Shown here: piece after piece, positions 48,239 to 57,812 of the stretch
How positions within the stretch are numbered: the stretch's first letter is position 1
Layout of the letters: each line of letters begins with the position of its first letter
Notes under the pieces: model-generated
Databases searched by the model: none
Told to the model about the DNA's origin: nothing
What the model saw: only the letters and a program-made list of their open reading frames with translations
Source: Ordospora colligata OC4
Taxonomy: Eukaryota > Microsporidia > Ordosporidae
Assembly: GCF_000803265.1 (NCBI RefSeq)
Contig: NW_014575400.1
Coordinates: 1 to 64,000 of the forward strand
Reading direction: 5' to 3'
Length of the DNA: 64,000 nucleotides
Program-made: the position numbers and the translations under genes

Positions 48239-49732
48239 CTATTTAATTTCCAGTCTAGGTTTTTTCCCACTTTTGCTTTTTACTACTCGCATGTAAGTTC
48301 TTCTTGTGCTAACAAAATGTTTCTCCTTAGTCATTCTCTTCATCGACGGAGTCAAACACACCATTCTAAGAACCTGGCCCTCTTCAACACCAAACGTAGG
48401 ATTCCACCATGTCACTATGCACTCTCCACTCTCATCCTTAACAACAAACTTAGTGTATGCATTGATCTTCAAGTCATTCGAGCAAAACACTCTCTCTGCT
48501 TTCATTGCCAACTCCTGTATCTTATCAAGCTCGGGTTCAATATCATCCGTAATGTTACTGTAATTCTCTACCTTCACCCGATACTTCGTTTCAATCACAT
48601 TAGTAACACATCCTTGAATACAGCTAATAGTTCCTCCACTAGCATTAACATCGCATATCCTGACTCGGAAGCACTTCTTCTTCTTAAATCCAAGCTTACG
48701 CTTCAAAAAAGTCACTTGGACTCCATTCGAATGAAACATCAGTGATGCACCAGAAATCTCAAAAATTGACTTCGGCTCACATACTAACTCAGTTCCAAAA
48801 ACCCGCAGCCTTGATCCGGCATAGATCTCCCCACTGCATATCCTTTGCTTCAATACTTCATCACACCGCACATATACGCTATATGATCCATCAAATACTT
48901 CAATACATTCCTCATCAATCCTTATCACAATGACAATCATGTATCTCCATGATGGCTCATCTCCTTCAACCATTCTCCTCAGAACAGAATATTCATTGTC
49001 AAGTCGAATCCTCATCTGCTCTTCTATCGCATCAGTTAATGCTGCAAAATCTTTTGTCTTATCTTGCATGAAAAAATATATCCAAGACCACTTGAACTGC
49101 ATAAAAACTCGATTCTCATCCTCCTTAATAAACCTTGTTTTGATCTCCTCATAGACATCCTTCATTTTGTATTCATCGCATTGCTCCTCTTCTTGCTCAT
49201 GAATGCCACAATCAATTTTATTCATCGTTACTTCATTAGCGTTGCAACCATCTTCGCTAAAAACCTGAAGTACTGCATTCACACTTCCTTTTCTAACATT
49301 AATTCTCTTCATGGACCCAGTCGTAAACCCAGAAAACATCATCTCATCACACTTGCGATCCAGATCTATCCTACTAAAGTGTAAAGACTCATCAGCACAT
49401 ATAACTGCTTCTTTATCATCACATGCATTCCTTTCATTACTTTCATTGCCATCTTGACTTTCATCACCCTCTAAAAACCCATCCTCAGCATCCGATTCAC
49501 TTACATTCATCATAGAAACATCAGCGCTGCCTTCAAAATCAGATCCAATTCCGCAATCTGTTTGATTGCTTTCCAAATCCTCAAGAAATTCATTTGTTGC
49601 ATAATCATATCTATCAGAGTCTAACACAAAAGCCTCGGAACTCGAGCTGTTCCAAGATGCATCAACCTCTGTGTTTGTCTCCATACTACTGCGGAAGAAG
49701 TCCTCAAAGTCAACCTCAGAATCCTTCTCCAT
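48239..49732 (-). CDS. BRH2: BRCA2-like recombination mediator with one BRC-like repeat
   Basis: The 497-aa protein has an acidic N-terminus, then a BRC-type repeat at residues 131-162 (FSGFTTGSMKRIN ... SVNAVLQVFSED), compared with the consensus F-x-TA-x-GK-x-I-x-V-S...F. In this copy the FxxA core is FTTG. A helical domain follows near 205-265 with FKWSWIYFFM and then BRCA2 OB1/OB2: VFDGSYSVYVRCDEVLKQRI, GEIYAGSRLRVFGTELV and KRKLGF correspond to LTDGWYAV, GQKI..GAELV and SRLGF. It should load Rad51 onto single-stranded DNA. The first ATG is at 49732, with CCC six bases upstream; the longer frame starts with TTG. Confidence 0.75.
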   Translation of the reverse strand: MEKDSEVDFEDFFRSSMETNTEVDASWNSSSSEAFVLDSDRYDYATNEFLEDLESNQTDCGIGSDFEGSADVSMMNVSESDAEDGFLEGDESQDGNESNERNACDDKEAVICADESLHFSRIDLDRKCDEMMFSGFTTGSMKRINVRKGSVNAVLQVFSEDGCNANEVTMNKIDCGIHEQEEEQCDEYKMKDVYEEIKTRFIKEDENRVFMQFKWSWIYFFMQDKTKDFAALTDAIEEQMRIRLDNEYSVLRRMVEGDEPSWRYMIVIVIRIDEECIEVFDGSYSVYVRCDEVLKQRICSGEIYAGSRLRVFGTELVCEPKSIFEISGASLMFHSNGVQVTFLKRKLGFKKKKCFRVRICDVNASGGTISCIQGCVTNVIETKYRVKVENYSNITDDIEPELDKIQELAMKAERVFCSNDLKINAYTKFVVKDESGECIVTWWNPTFGVEEGQVLRMVCLTPSMKRMTKEKHFVSTRRTYMRVVKSKSGKKPRLEIK

Positions 49733-49778
49733 CTCAATGGGTTGCTCAATAACTTCTACATCAAATACAATCAATACT

Positions 49779-52484
49779 TTATTCTATTCTCAATCCAAAT
49801 ATGTTATCTTTGTCATTCTTCGCTAAAAACCACACAATCTTGAAAAAGTCCTCAGGAAGAATCAGAAAAGACTTCGTTACTTCAGTGTTTGGATCATTGT
49901 AATATGACACCTTCTCTATCTCTTTAGTATCCTTGACACCCAGCTCAATTAGCGGAAGCACATCTGCATCAGGCCCACCACCCATCTCCGACCAGCTCTC
50001 CAAAAGCTCAATCCTGTACGCAAGCATCTTCTCAGTAAACGAGTCGAGGTACTCCTCTTCCTTGGTATTCAAAGGATAGTAGTGGCATGACTTGTAGAAC
50101 ATCTTCCTCAGGCTGTTACGGAAAATAAAAGTCATTAGAATGATCGGAAACAACATCGTTGCCAAATACATCCTTCCATCAGAGCACATCTTTGCAAATG
50201 TGGCCATCTGGAAGAAAATCAGAGAAAATGTTATGTTCTGACATGCAACATCCCAGTACTCCCCTCCTGATTCATACTCGTTCCTAGAGCAATATAGAAA
50301 TTCAGTCTTAAATGCAAAGTAACTGCATGCATAGAAAAATGCACCAAGAAAAAGAATAAGCGGACACATAGTTGCATAAACTATCGACATCGAAAATACA
50401 GTGAGTAAAGGCGGAAACATCACTCCAAAATCAAATGGTGGAGAGTACTCTGCATCACACTTCTCTCTCCTGGTCTTTCTCCCAACAAACGGAATCAATA
50501 GATAGTTAATCAACAGCGGTCCAGGTTTCAGCAGTATCATAGCAGTCCCAAAAAATGCCCTTTGGATTATTGTGTTTGCAAAAAACACAGAGGACTCAAG
50601 GGACTCTTCACTGAATGTCTCAATCACTTTTGTAAACTTTTGATCTCTGAACAACACGTCAGTAAACAAGCGATAGAAGCTCGATGCAAAAAACACCGAC
50701 ACAAAACCATTGAAGAATAGGAAGTTACAAAGCTTTCCCATCAGCTTCTGTTGAAATGAAGAGTAAGAATATATTCCTTCAAGGCTCACAAGCGCAGTTA
50801 TCACAGTGGGTACAAAAAGCAGCATAGAACTGTATATCAACGGAAATAAAATGCCTCTGAGTGACTCAGTAATTGTTTCATGCTTGCTGACATCTAGAAA
50901 AATCGAGACGAATTTGCTCTCTCGCAGCATCTCAGAGCTTACCAAGAGCGTGACCATGTATGCAACCATCGATGAAAACAGTGCTATGAACATAATGAAG
51001 AAAACAGTACCGAAAATTCCATATATGTAATTCTCAACCTCACTGCTTGTGATGTTTTCCCACATCACATTGTTTGGCGCTGGAGCATCCTCAGCAGCAA
51101 CTGAGAATATTCTCGACCCTATTTGGGACTGCTTTACAATGTTGGCGCTTCTCTGATCCTTGAATGTCACAAACCCTCGCTTAGTCCTTGATGGAAGATC
51201 CAGTGTGAAGTACATCTTGAACTTCTTAAAGTTGAACACATGATGGAAAGAAAAGAATCCTGCATCCTTAGATATGTCACTCCTTAAGAACAGAGAGTGA
51301 TTCTTAGTCACAAGCTCTATCATCCGAACCTCTCTATCTTTTGCTTCTTCGCTCTTTATTACTTCTTTTTCCAGGTTAATTCTATTATTTACATCATTGA
51401 GCATATCAAGATAGAAATCGACTTTTGGAATCTTACCTTCCTCAAGAAGATCGCAGAACTGCTGCGCACCGTTCAGAAACATCGCAACCAGCTGCCGCTT
51501 CTGTGCATCTTCAAAAACTCCCATAATATCTGCATTTCTTACTGTATTGATAATATTCTTGTTGAATCCAGTTATGGATTTCATGCATATTTCCTCGTTT
51601 TTTTCAGACCATTCATTTATTCTGAACAACTTCTCATTTATTTCCTTCTCAATGTTATGTATGTATTGATCCTTCTCATTGTAAAACTTCTGGAGAGTTG
51701 TGGTGTCATACACAAGCACACAATCGTCGACTTCACCAACGCCGAGGGAGTCCACGAATTCAAAGAGATCGGTGTCATTGTTTATGTAGAACGGCAGTCT
51801 CGAGAGAATAAGAGTTCTGTTTGGAAGATTCATATATTCTGTGGATCTTTCAGCAGATCCGAGTGTATATGAAAGCTTCTTTAGAGTTATTATCGATGTC
51901 ATAATTGCAGGGTTTCTTAGGTAAGCCTGTCTCAGAACAATGTATCTCTTGTAGTATATAAATATTGAATACATTATGAACACTGAAATCAAATACACTG
52001 CTGGAACAATACAGCCATATACTTTTGACATAGGATCGATGTTTTCTAGTGAAAGCCGCACAAAGAACTGGTTTGCATGCTCAGCACCTTTCCACTCGCT
52101 TTTCCAGAACAAATATCCTAGTGATGGGATGATGAATATCGACAGGATTAAAAGAATCCTGAACAACAGCATGATTGTCTGTAACATCATAAATGCATCC
52201 AGACCTATTATTGTGAGCAATGCAGTGTCGCTCACAGTGAGCACAGGTATGATCCAACTCAGAAAGCCAGTGTATCCATAGCAAGGATGGTGTGGTCTGT
52301 CCTTGATGTTTGGTGTATATAGCCACTTTGTCCTCTTCCTAAACACAAGATACACAAGCAGTATTGCTCCTGTTATCAAGCCCTGGAACACAATGTTCGA
52401 TACTATTGCGTTGTCAGCACCTGACAGGGGAGGCTTTTTAATATCCTGGACGGACATATCGCCATCAAAGGTTTCTTCGTCCAT
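49779..52484 (-). CDS. CSC1/OSCA/TMEM63-type osmosensitive channel
   Basis: The 901-aa protein has an N-terminal membrane helix (about 28-49), two more near 95-130 with GLDAFMMLQTIMLLFRILLI, and a fourth near 160-180. A cytosolic domain follows with NRTLILSRLPFYINND (the family R-T-L/V-L/F-V-x-x-L-P) and a coiled coil. Then come LDLPSRTKRGFVTFKDQRSA, an APAPNNVMWENI motif before the channel core, and about six more helices. That is the order of CSC1/OSCA channels, which open under membrane tension. The core contains the family's APxPxDIxWxN-like block. GGG/CCC stands nine bases before the ATG at 52484; GTG at 52487 is ignored. Confidence 0.85.
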   Translation of the reverse strand: MDEETFDGDMSVQDIKKPPLSGADNAIVSNIVFQGLITGAILLVYLVFRKRTKWLYTPNIKDRPHHPCYGYTGFLSWIIPVLTVSDTALLTIIGLDAFMMLQTIMLLFRILLILSIFIIPSLGYLFWKSEWKGAEHANQFFVRLSLENIDPMSKVYGCIVPAVYLISVFIMYSIFIYYKRYIVLRQAYLRNPAIMTSIITLKKLSYTLGSAERSTEYMNLPNRTLILSRLPFYINNDTDLFEFVDSLGVGEVDDCVLVYDTTTLQKFYNEKDQYIHNIEKEINEKLFRINEWSEKNEEICMKSITGFNKNIINTVRNADIMGVFEDAQKRQLVAMFLNGAQQFCDLLEEGKIPKVDFYLDMLNDVNNRINLEKEVIKSEEAKDREVRMIELVTKNHSLFLRSDISKDAGFFSFHHVFNFKKFKMYFTLDLPSRTKRGFVTFKDQRSANIVKQSQIGSRIFSVAAEDAPAPNNVMWENITSSEVENYIYGIFGTVFFIMFIALFSSMVAYMVTLLVSSEMLRESKFVSIFLDVSKHETITESLRGILFPLIYSSMLLFVPTVITALVSLEGIYSYSSFQQKLMGKLCNFLFFNGFVSVFFASSFYRLFTDVLFRDQKFTKVIETFSEESLESSVFFANTIIQRAFFGTAMILLKPGPLLINYLLIPFVGRKTRREKCDAEYSPPFDFGVMFPPLLTVFSMSIVYATMCPLILFLGAFFYACSYFAFKTEFLYCSRNEYESGGEYWDVACQNITFSLIFFQMATFAKMCSDGRMYLATMLFPIILMTFIFRNSLRKMFYKSCHYYPLNTKEEEYLDSFTEKMLAYRIELLESWSEMGGGPDADVLPLIELGVKDTKEIEKVSYYNDPNTEVTKSFLILPEDFFKIVWFLAKNDKDNIFGLRIE

Positions 52485-52655
52485 CACTGTTCAGGGATTG
52501 AAAATTTTATCGTCGTAATAACCAATCGCAATGCAGGTCTTTGTTATGAACCAGTAAACCACCTTTGTTAAGGAGTAGAGTGCCATGCAGCTTAATATCC
52601 GAAGAGCAGAGATGCATTACTGAATTGTTTTTAATTGTAGCAGCATCAAGGGTGC

Positions 52656-52949
52656 ATGAGGATAAAGTTTGTGGCCGAGGAGTCGATAAGGATTGAAGAA
52701 ATGGCGCAGGAGATGAAAGAGTCTTGGGTGGCAACTGTAGTAGAGGACAGACACGTTCTAATATTATCTCCTGAAGAGGAGGACGTTCTTGGGCACGAAG
52801 GCATATCCATAAATGCATATTACAGCGCAAAGAAGGACTTTTTCAAGAATGGAAAATCAGGACTTGATATGGCTCTTGACAGACTTAATATTGGAGATAA
52901 ACAGCGGAGCATAATCACAGGTCTGGTTTTGAAGATAGAATCTAGCTAA
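52656..52949 (+). CDS. Small orphan protein
   Basis: The 97-aa protein is mixed alpha/beta by eye, with no membrane span or known motif: MRIKFVAEESIRIEEMAQEM, VVEDRHVLILSPEEEDVLG, a central YYSAKKDFFKNGKSGLDMAL and a short IITGLVLKI end. The GGG at 52650-52652, three bases before the ATG, supports it as a real gene. It lies divergent to the CSC1-type gene and ends 56 bases before the convergent SNU13 gene. Function unknown. Confidence 0.55.
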   Translation: MRIKFVAEESIRIEEMAQEMKESWVATVVEDRHVLILSPEEEDVLGHEGISINAYYSAKKDFFKNGKSGLDMALDRLNIGDKQRSIITGLVLKIESS

Positions 52950-53005
52950 TAAAGAAATGTTTATTTGTTTTCAGAATAGGCGGTGAGCTGTTTTACACAT
53001 GCTTA

Positions 53006-53371
53006 TCACTTAAGAACCTCTCTTATTTTTTCTTCTAAGCGTAGAGATTGCGCACCTTTAGGACAATATACTGCACATGCTGATATTGGCCTGTGTATGC
53101 CGCATGCCACTCCCAATGCATTTTTTGAAGGGACATGAATGAATGGAACATCTTTGTCGTTACATATTATTGGAAGAAATGCAGAGAGCTCTGGAGGCTC
53201 AGTATCACATGCGATTACAACCAGCAGTGATGTTCCCTTGTTCAAGCACTTGATTGATTCGTTTATTCCCCTCTTGATGTTCTTGGAGCTTGCCATGCTC
53301 TGTACCAGCTTGAGCACGCTCTGTGCTTTTTCATCTGAAACTGACGAATATAGCAATGCATCATCTATCAT
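53006..53371 (-). CDS. SNU13: SNU13/NHP2L1 (15.5K) snoRNP and U4 snRNP protein
   Basis: The 121-aa L7Ae-family protein has the SNU13 features SSKNIKRGINESIKCLNKGT (family RKGANEATKTLNRG), IACDTEPPELSAFLPIICND, VPFIHVPSKNALGVACGIHR and PISACAVY. It binds kink-turns in box C/D snoRNAs, U3 and U4 snRNA. Length matches yeast (126). The longest frame starts with TTG at 53422; the first ATG, 53371, has CCC (plus-strand GGG 53374-53376) two bases upstream. It shares a 32-bp divergent promoter with the next gene. Confidence 0.93.
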   Translation of the reverse strand: MIDDALLYSSVSDEKAQSVLKLVQSMASSKNIKRGINESIKCLNKGTSLLVVIACDTEPPELSAFLPIICNDKDVPFIHVPSKNALGVACGIHRPISACAVYCPKGAQSLRLEEKIREVLK

Positions 53372-53403
53372 GAGGGAACCAATTTTTTTGAAGTTTATGG
53401 CCC
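53372..53403. promoter_or_regulatory. 32-bp divergent promoter with paired GGG/CCC elements
   Basis: Only 32 bases separate the SNU13 ATG and the opposite-strand ATG at 53404. GGG at 53374-53376 (CCC for SNU13) and CCC at 53401-53403 flank an AT-rich core with a TTTTTTT run near the middle. Both start-proximal elements must fit here, so transcription likely begins in the core or within the neighbouring gene. Confidence 0.55.
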
Positions 53404-53790
53404 ATGATGAATATGAAATCAAAGTATAACAAGGTGATAAAGACGCTATCTATTTGCCAGGAGGACATTTGGAATGCATTGAAAATGATTATTCCATTGG
53501 AAAACAGTTTTAACACTGAGACGATTGATGATAATGAGGTGTGTGTAGTGCCTAATGAGGCCAACTTTCAGCTGCCAAATGTTTTCCTGAGGACTGCTCC
53601 AAATCCAGGATACCAGAAGCTAATTAATTGCAATGTGAATGCAGTGGAGTGGAATAAAGTAGTGGATGAGGTTCTAGAGATGTTTGAGGAGATGGAAATT
53701 ATATCTGTTCCTGAAGTGTTGGCACAAAGATGTCCTGTTCAGCAAGATGTGTTGAAGCGGATGGTGTGTGAGAGATATGGATATAAATGA
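53404..53790 (+). CDS. Small orphan protein, possibly winged-helix at C-terminus
   Basis: The 128-aa protein begins MMNMKSKYNKVIKTLSICQE and ends EMEIISVPEVLAQRCPVQQD plus a short helix and YGYK. The CCC is adjacent to the first ATG. The C-terminal part might be a small winged helix, but no family is recognised. It is expressed divergently from SNU13. Confidence 0.5.
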   Translation: MMNMKSKYNKVIKTLSICQEDIWNALKMIIPLENSFNTETIDDNEVCVVPNEANFQLPNVFLRTAPNPGYQKLINCNVNAVEWNKVVDEVLEMFEEMEIISVPEVLAQRCPVQQDVLKRMVCERYGYK

Positions 53791-54019
53791 ATGAATGTAT
53801 TTGGTATGTTTGTCAGAATTATTGATTCTGTGAGAACCTGTGATTTGATATTTTAGTGATTGGATGATCTAAAAGAACAGGATACATCAATTCAATAATT
53901 ATCAGTTCCTTGAATAGAATTGATTGGATGCAGGTTGTATTCTATTGATTTTAAGGCAGTGGACCAATCTTTGTATATTAACTGATGACTAGTGTATATA
54001 AGTTGTTCCGTAACAGTTG

Positions 54020-55327
54020 ATGATGAATCTAGTGATTGAAAGACCTTCGAGAGTGATAAAGATTTGCATTGCAAATGATAATGACGGTGATAAACTTAGC
54101 TATGCAGATAAGGAGAATCGTTTTCGAAGAAAAACCGAATATGAAACCTGCATTGATGAATGTGCAGTGAGCGATGAAGTGCCTTTAGATATGCAGAACC
54201 TGAATGCCAAGCATCACAAGAATAGCATGTCTATTGATTTTTTTGAGCTGAATGAAGAAGCAAGCTCTGCAAATGAGTATGAAGATGTAGATTGTTCACA
54301 GTATAATCGCAACAGGATGATATTCGGAACAAAATTTATTGAGGCATCATTGAAGAACGACATACGGGTGAAGAGCACAGTGTTTGCAAATGATGCAATA
54401 TTTGTATATTTTTTTACTGTAAATGACTCCATATCATTCTACGAGCAATTCAATATGTATGCAGAGCTATCATTTTCAGATTTGTCTGGATTTGAACAAA
54501 TCCTTTCCATGCCTTTTTCTGAGTGGACGAGCTTGAGTCTAAGCACTGCTGATGGAATGTGCATTAATGATGATTGTATACTTGATAATTATGTGCCAGT
54601 AGAGCAATGCAGTCCAAAGCATTTTAGTAGCAATGAGATGAAGAACCTGCTTTTTCCAGGTACAATCTATACTGAGCTACAAGATATTAATCCGTCCAAA
54701 ATGTATACAGGCATGTATTCAACAATAGAGAGTATAGTGGACCATAGCAAGATTTTAAATGAGATTATTTTTGAAAAGAGATGTGAATATTTTCTTAGTA
54801 TTAGGAATTTATTTTCAAGGGCAGACTTAAAAAGCATGGTACAAGCGATTGAGGCAGGTAACACTGAATTTTTATTTAGGAACACCAAGGAACTAGCAGT
54901 TGGATGTAAGTCAAACAAAATTCTTCAGGAAGTTATTGAACATCTTTCAGAGGAGAACCTTTTCAGAATAGTTGAGAATCTAGGTGATGATATTGCACCA
55001 ATAGCAGCAAATAAGCATGGTGCTTACGTTGTGCAGATGCTTATATCGATGGCCAAGTTGCCGGAAACACAGTGTTTAATTTCAAGATGCTTTAAAAGAT
55101 ATGGAAGGTTTTTGATAACGCATGAGATAGGAAACTATGCGATTCAAAAGATAATACGGTTTGATGCAGACCTGATATTTGAATTCTTTGAGTCACGTAT
55201 TATGGATGTTTGCAACGATGAGTTGTGTGTAAGAATACTCAAGAGATGCATGGAGTTCTTCTCTGATGATAAATGTGCCATGCTTCAGAGTGTCTTGGAT
55301 GTGCAAGAGAGAAAGCCAAAGGCTTAA
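54020..55327 (+). CDS. Pumilio/PUF-repeat-like RNA-binding protein
   Basis: The 435-aa protein has an unassigned N-terminal half, acidic and Ser-rich. From about residue 260 on it carries PUF-type helical repeats: IAPIAANKHGAYVVQMLISM and LITHEIGNYAIQKIIRF show the repeat pattern with H/N-x-x-G-x-Y-x-V/I-Q-x-x-I. About four repeats remain visible, fewer than the eight of a canonical PUF. Such proteins bind 3' UTRs and repress or localise mRNAs. The first ATG is 54020; the TTG before it is ignored. There is no CCC/GGG motif. Confidence 0.65.
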   Translation: MMNLVIERPSRVIKICIANDNDGDKLSYADKENRFRRKTEYETCIDECAVSDEVPLDMQNLNAKHHKNSMSIDFFELNEEASSANEYEDVDCSQYNRNRMIFGTKFIEASLKNDIRVKSTVFANDAIFVYFFTVNDSISFYEQFNMYAELSFSDLSGFEQILSMPFSEWTSLSLSTADGMCINDDCILDNYVPVEQCSPKHFSSNEMKNLLFPGTIYTELQDINPSKMYTGMYSTIESIVDHSKILNEIIFEKRCEYFLSIRNLFSRADLKSMVQAIEAGNTEFLFRNTKELAVGCKSNKILQEVIEHLSEENLFRIVENLGDDIAPIAANKHGAYVVQMLISMAKLPETQCLISRCFKRYGRFLITHEIGNYAIQKIIRFDADLIFEFFESRIMDVCNDELCVRILKRCMEFFSDDKCAMLQSVLDVQERKPKA

Positions 55328-55360
55328 TGCAAATGGATGTAGTTATAATTAAACGGTGAT

Positions 55361-57049
55361 TTACTTTGAATGTCTTGTTTTACCATTGATTTTTATCACT
55401 TCTTTGACTGCATAAATCGCATTATTGTAGCAAGTCTCGTCTAAAAACATTTTCTTTATATTGATGTTTGCAAGAGGCTTTGAGCCTAATGAGGCCTCCA
55501 GCAGAAGAATTACCGCATATGCATCGTCCTCAGATGTGCACTCAGAGTTCATAAGCTTTGAGTGTGCCTCAGTAAGCCTAACAAGACTCTCCAACATTCT
55601 AATTGTGTTGAATTCGTTAATTCCATCGGTTCTTCTTTTGTAGTGATAATAACCAAGCAGGATTTCATTCAGATCCTCAGAAATCACATTATTTTGTTTT
55701 CTGACCATTGATATGTAATTCCGAAGCATTGTTCCAATCCAATAAGTCATTTCGCCTTTATCTACACTATCAATACCTGACTTTCTGCTCAAGATCTTTT
55801 CTGCAACAAGTGTGTCGAATTCTTCATTTTTGCCATCAAACATTCCAAAAATCAGATCAAATCTACTGATTAACGGTGTTGTGATTGTCGTGTTTTCAGA
55901 AACACTTTTGTTCAAATCGTAGCGATACTTCGTGCCTGCCGATGCAATAACAGAACACCTTGTGTTCAAGGATGACACCATTCCTGCTTTTGCTATACTG
56001 AGTGTTTGCTGCTCCATTGCTTCAAGTAATCCATTCTTCTCGTTCAGCCTGAGTTTGTTGAATTCATCGATACAGCATATGCCTGTGTCTGCAAGCACCA
56101 GAGCACCTGCTTCTAATGTCCATTCCTTCCCTTGTTTGACTGCACACGTAGTAAGACCTGCTTGAGTTGTTCCTGTACCATTAATAAGGACAGCAGGCGA
56201 CACAAGGCGAATGCATGTCTTTAGCATGTGAGACTTGCCCATCCCTGCATCTCCAACCAGAAGAACATGTGTATTACTGCGTGTAGATTTGCCATCAGGC
56301 TTTCCACTGCCACTGATCAATGCTAAAAGCAGTCCTAGTTTAACATTCTCAAATCCCTCAATCTCCTCAGCAAATGACCTTATTAAAAAAAGTCGTCTTT
56401 CAAAACGATCGAGCTCCTCCAGTTTTAGAATGCAGTTTCTACTGAACAAATCATTCATAGACTCTTCTTTATGCTTGTACACGTCTAATGCATGCATATA
56501 CATCGATCCAAGCATTTGCTCTCCTGCTCTAAATATTTTCCATTTTGTAAGTATCACGCCAGTTATTAACAATTTGTCTCCAGGATAAAACTTACCTGCG
56601 AGCTCCTTTTCAAGAACGATCTCCAGTGTCTCAGACATCGACTCAGAGTTTCCAATGTCTTGTAGTCTTATTCTCTGACTGGGTATAGGCTCTCCAAAGC
56701 TTCTTTTGTCTTTGACAACAGAGGATCCGCATGAATCACAGGATGTTTTTTGCTTTTTATTCCCAGACAGCTTTGCATATGTTTTTGAATTACATTTCAG
56801 ACAAACCATTTCATTAGAAACATTTCTTATAAGAACCTCATAAACCTTGATTACTGTCCCTTCTACAGTAACTATTTTATTGATGTTTTTACTATTCAAT
56901 GCTCTACTTGAAAATAATGCACATGGAATGTTCTTGAGAGTCTTCCTGTATACATCAGGATGTGCAGATACATCAACAGCGATGCTGTTTGCAAGCTCTG
57001 GATTTCGTTCGCACAGCTGAATCAAATCAATTTCGTTTTGAACTTCCAT
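55361..57049 (-). CDS. MCM9: MCM9-like helicase
   Basis: The 562-aa protein has an N-terminal MCM domain with a zinc finger (CLKC ... CDSC, near 80-105). The AAA core has Walker A GDAGMGKS, then EWTLEAGALVLADTGICCID plus EFN (Walker B) near residue 328, EAMEQQTLSIAKAG, and Arg finger SRFDL near 395. The WTLEAGALVLAD and LESLVRLTEAHSKLM patterns are closer to MCM9 than to MCM2-7 or MCM8. MCM9 works with MCM8 in homologous recombination; no MCM8 is in the window. Human MCM9 is about 1140 aa because of its long disordered tail, which is absent. The ATG at 57049 follows an in-frame TTG at 57052. Confidence 0.8.
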   Translation of the reverse strand: MEVQNEIDLIQLCERNPELANSIAVDVSAHPDVYRKTLKNIPCALFSSRALNSKNINKIVTVEGTVIKVYEVLIRNVSNEMVCLKCNSKTYAKLSGNKKQKTSCDSCGSSVVKDKRSFGEPIPSQRIRLQDIGNSESMSETLEIVLEKELAGKFYPGDKLLITGVILTKWKIFRAGEQMLGSMYMHALDVYKHKEESMNDLFSRNCILKLEELDRFERRLFLIRSFAEEIEGFENVKLGLLLALISGSGKPDGKSTRSNTHVLLVGDAGMGKSHMLKTCIRLVSPAVLINGTGTTQAGLTTCAVKQGKEWTLEAGALVLADTGICCIDEFNKLRLNEKNGLLEAMEQQTLSIAKAGMVSSLNTRCSVIASAGTKYRYDLNKSVSENTTITTPLISRFDLIFGMFDGKNEEFDTLVAEKILSRKSGIDSVDKGEMTYWIGTMLRNYISMVRKQNNVISEDLNEILLGYYHYKRRTDGINEFNTIRMLESLVRLTEAHSKLMNSECTSEDDAYAVILLLEASLGSKPLANINIKKMFLDETCYNNAIYAVKEVIKINGKTRHSK

Positions 57050-57257
57050 CAAATGTGTACAACCCTTATTGCATCAAGTATTTACACAATGATCATGCGA
57101 GCTATGATATTTTTATTACTCCTGCATGTGCCTATCAAAGCTCTTATCAATGATATTTCAGAGGTTGAATGATTCAGAAGAAAAGGAGAAAAGGAGAGTA
57201 TTCATCAATGATTGATTGATTCAAGCATAAAATAAAAGAAAACAAGAGTCTTAGTAA

Positions 57258-57812
57258 ATGGAATCAAGTCAAGATAGTGTTCTTAAAGCGGTAGATGCAG
57301 TTGAAGAAAAAACAAACTATGCAGTAGATGTAATAGGCAACTCTAGCATTGGTAATTACATTCCTCTTGAAGTGAAGTACCTATCGCTTTATGAAATGAC
57401 GGAGTATTCGATGTTTTTCACAATACTCGAGATTATTCCTGTGTACTTGATGGCACATGCAGATGGAAAAAGTACGTTTACTCACATCATGGGCACGATT
57501 TTTATTATCATTGCAATGCTATCTATAGGACTTAGTCTTGCTGCATTCTATACAAAAATGTTTGAACTGTACAAATACGTTGTAATAATGTCTATGACGA
57601 AGGTCCTGATCGCATCGATCATTGTAATTTTCCTGAACCTTAGTGACTGGTACATTGTTATTCTTGCATTGATCTATGCATTGAAGATTGTTGGATTCGA
57701 AGGGCTGTTTCTGTACTATCTTGCCATTCTGTTCAGAAGGTCTCAGTCTGATGAGTATGATGACCGTGGCGAAAAAATCAAGATAGAGGAGCGTGCAATG
57801 GAAGAAGTATGA
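57258..57812 (+). CDS. Four-span membrane protein, unknown
   Basis: The 184-aa protein has a soluble N-terminus of about 45 residues and then four hydrophobic stretches near 50-68, 76-99, 105-125 and 129-158. The acidic/basic tail is RRSQSDEYDDRGEKIKIEER. A Val/Ile/Leu-rich composition in the spans and lack of any motif leave function open. Compact four-span proteins of this type occur widely in microsporidia and may be transporters or scaffolds. No CCC/GGG element precedes the ATG at 57258. Confidence 0.55.
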   Translation: MESSQDSVLKAVDAVEEKTNYAVDVIGNSSIGNYIPLEVKYLSLYEMTEYSMFFTILEIIPVYLMAHADGKSTFTHIMGTIFIIIAMLSIGLSLAAFYTKMFELYKYVVIMSMTKVLIASIIVIFLNLSDWYIVILALIYALKIVGFEGLFLYYLAILFRRSQSDEYDDRGEKIKIEERAMEEV

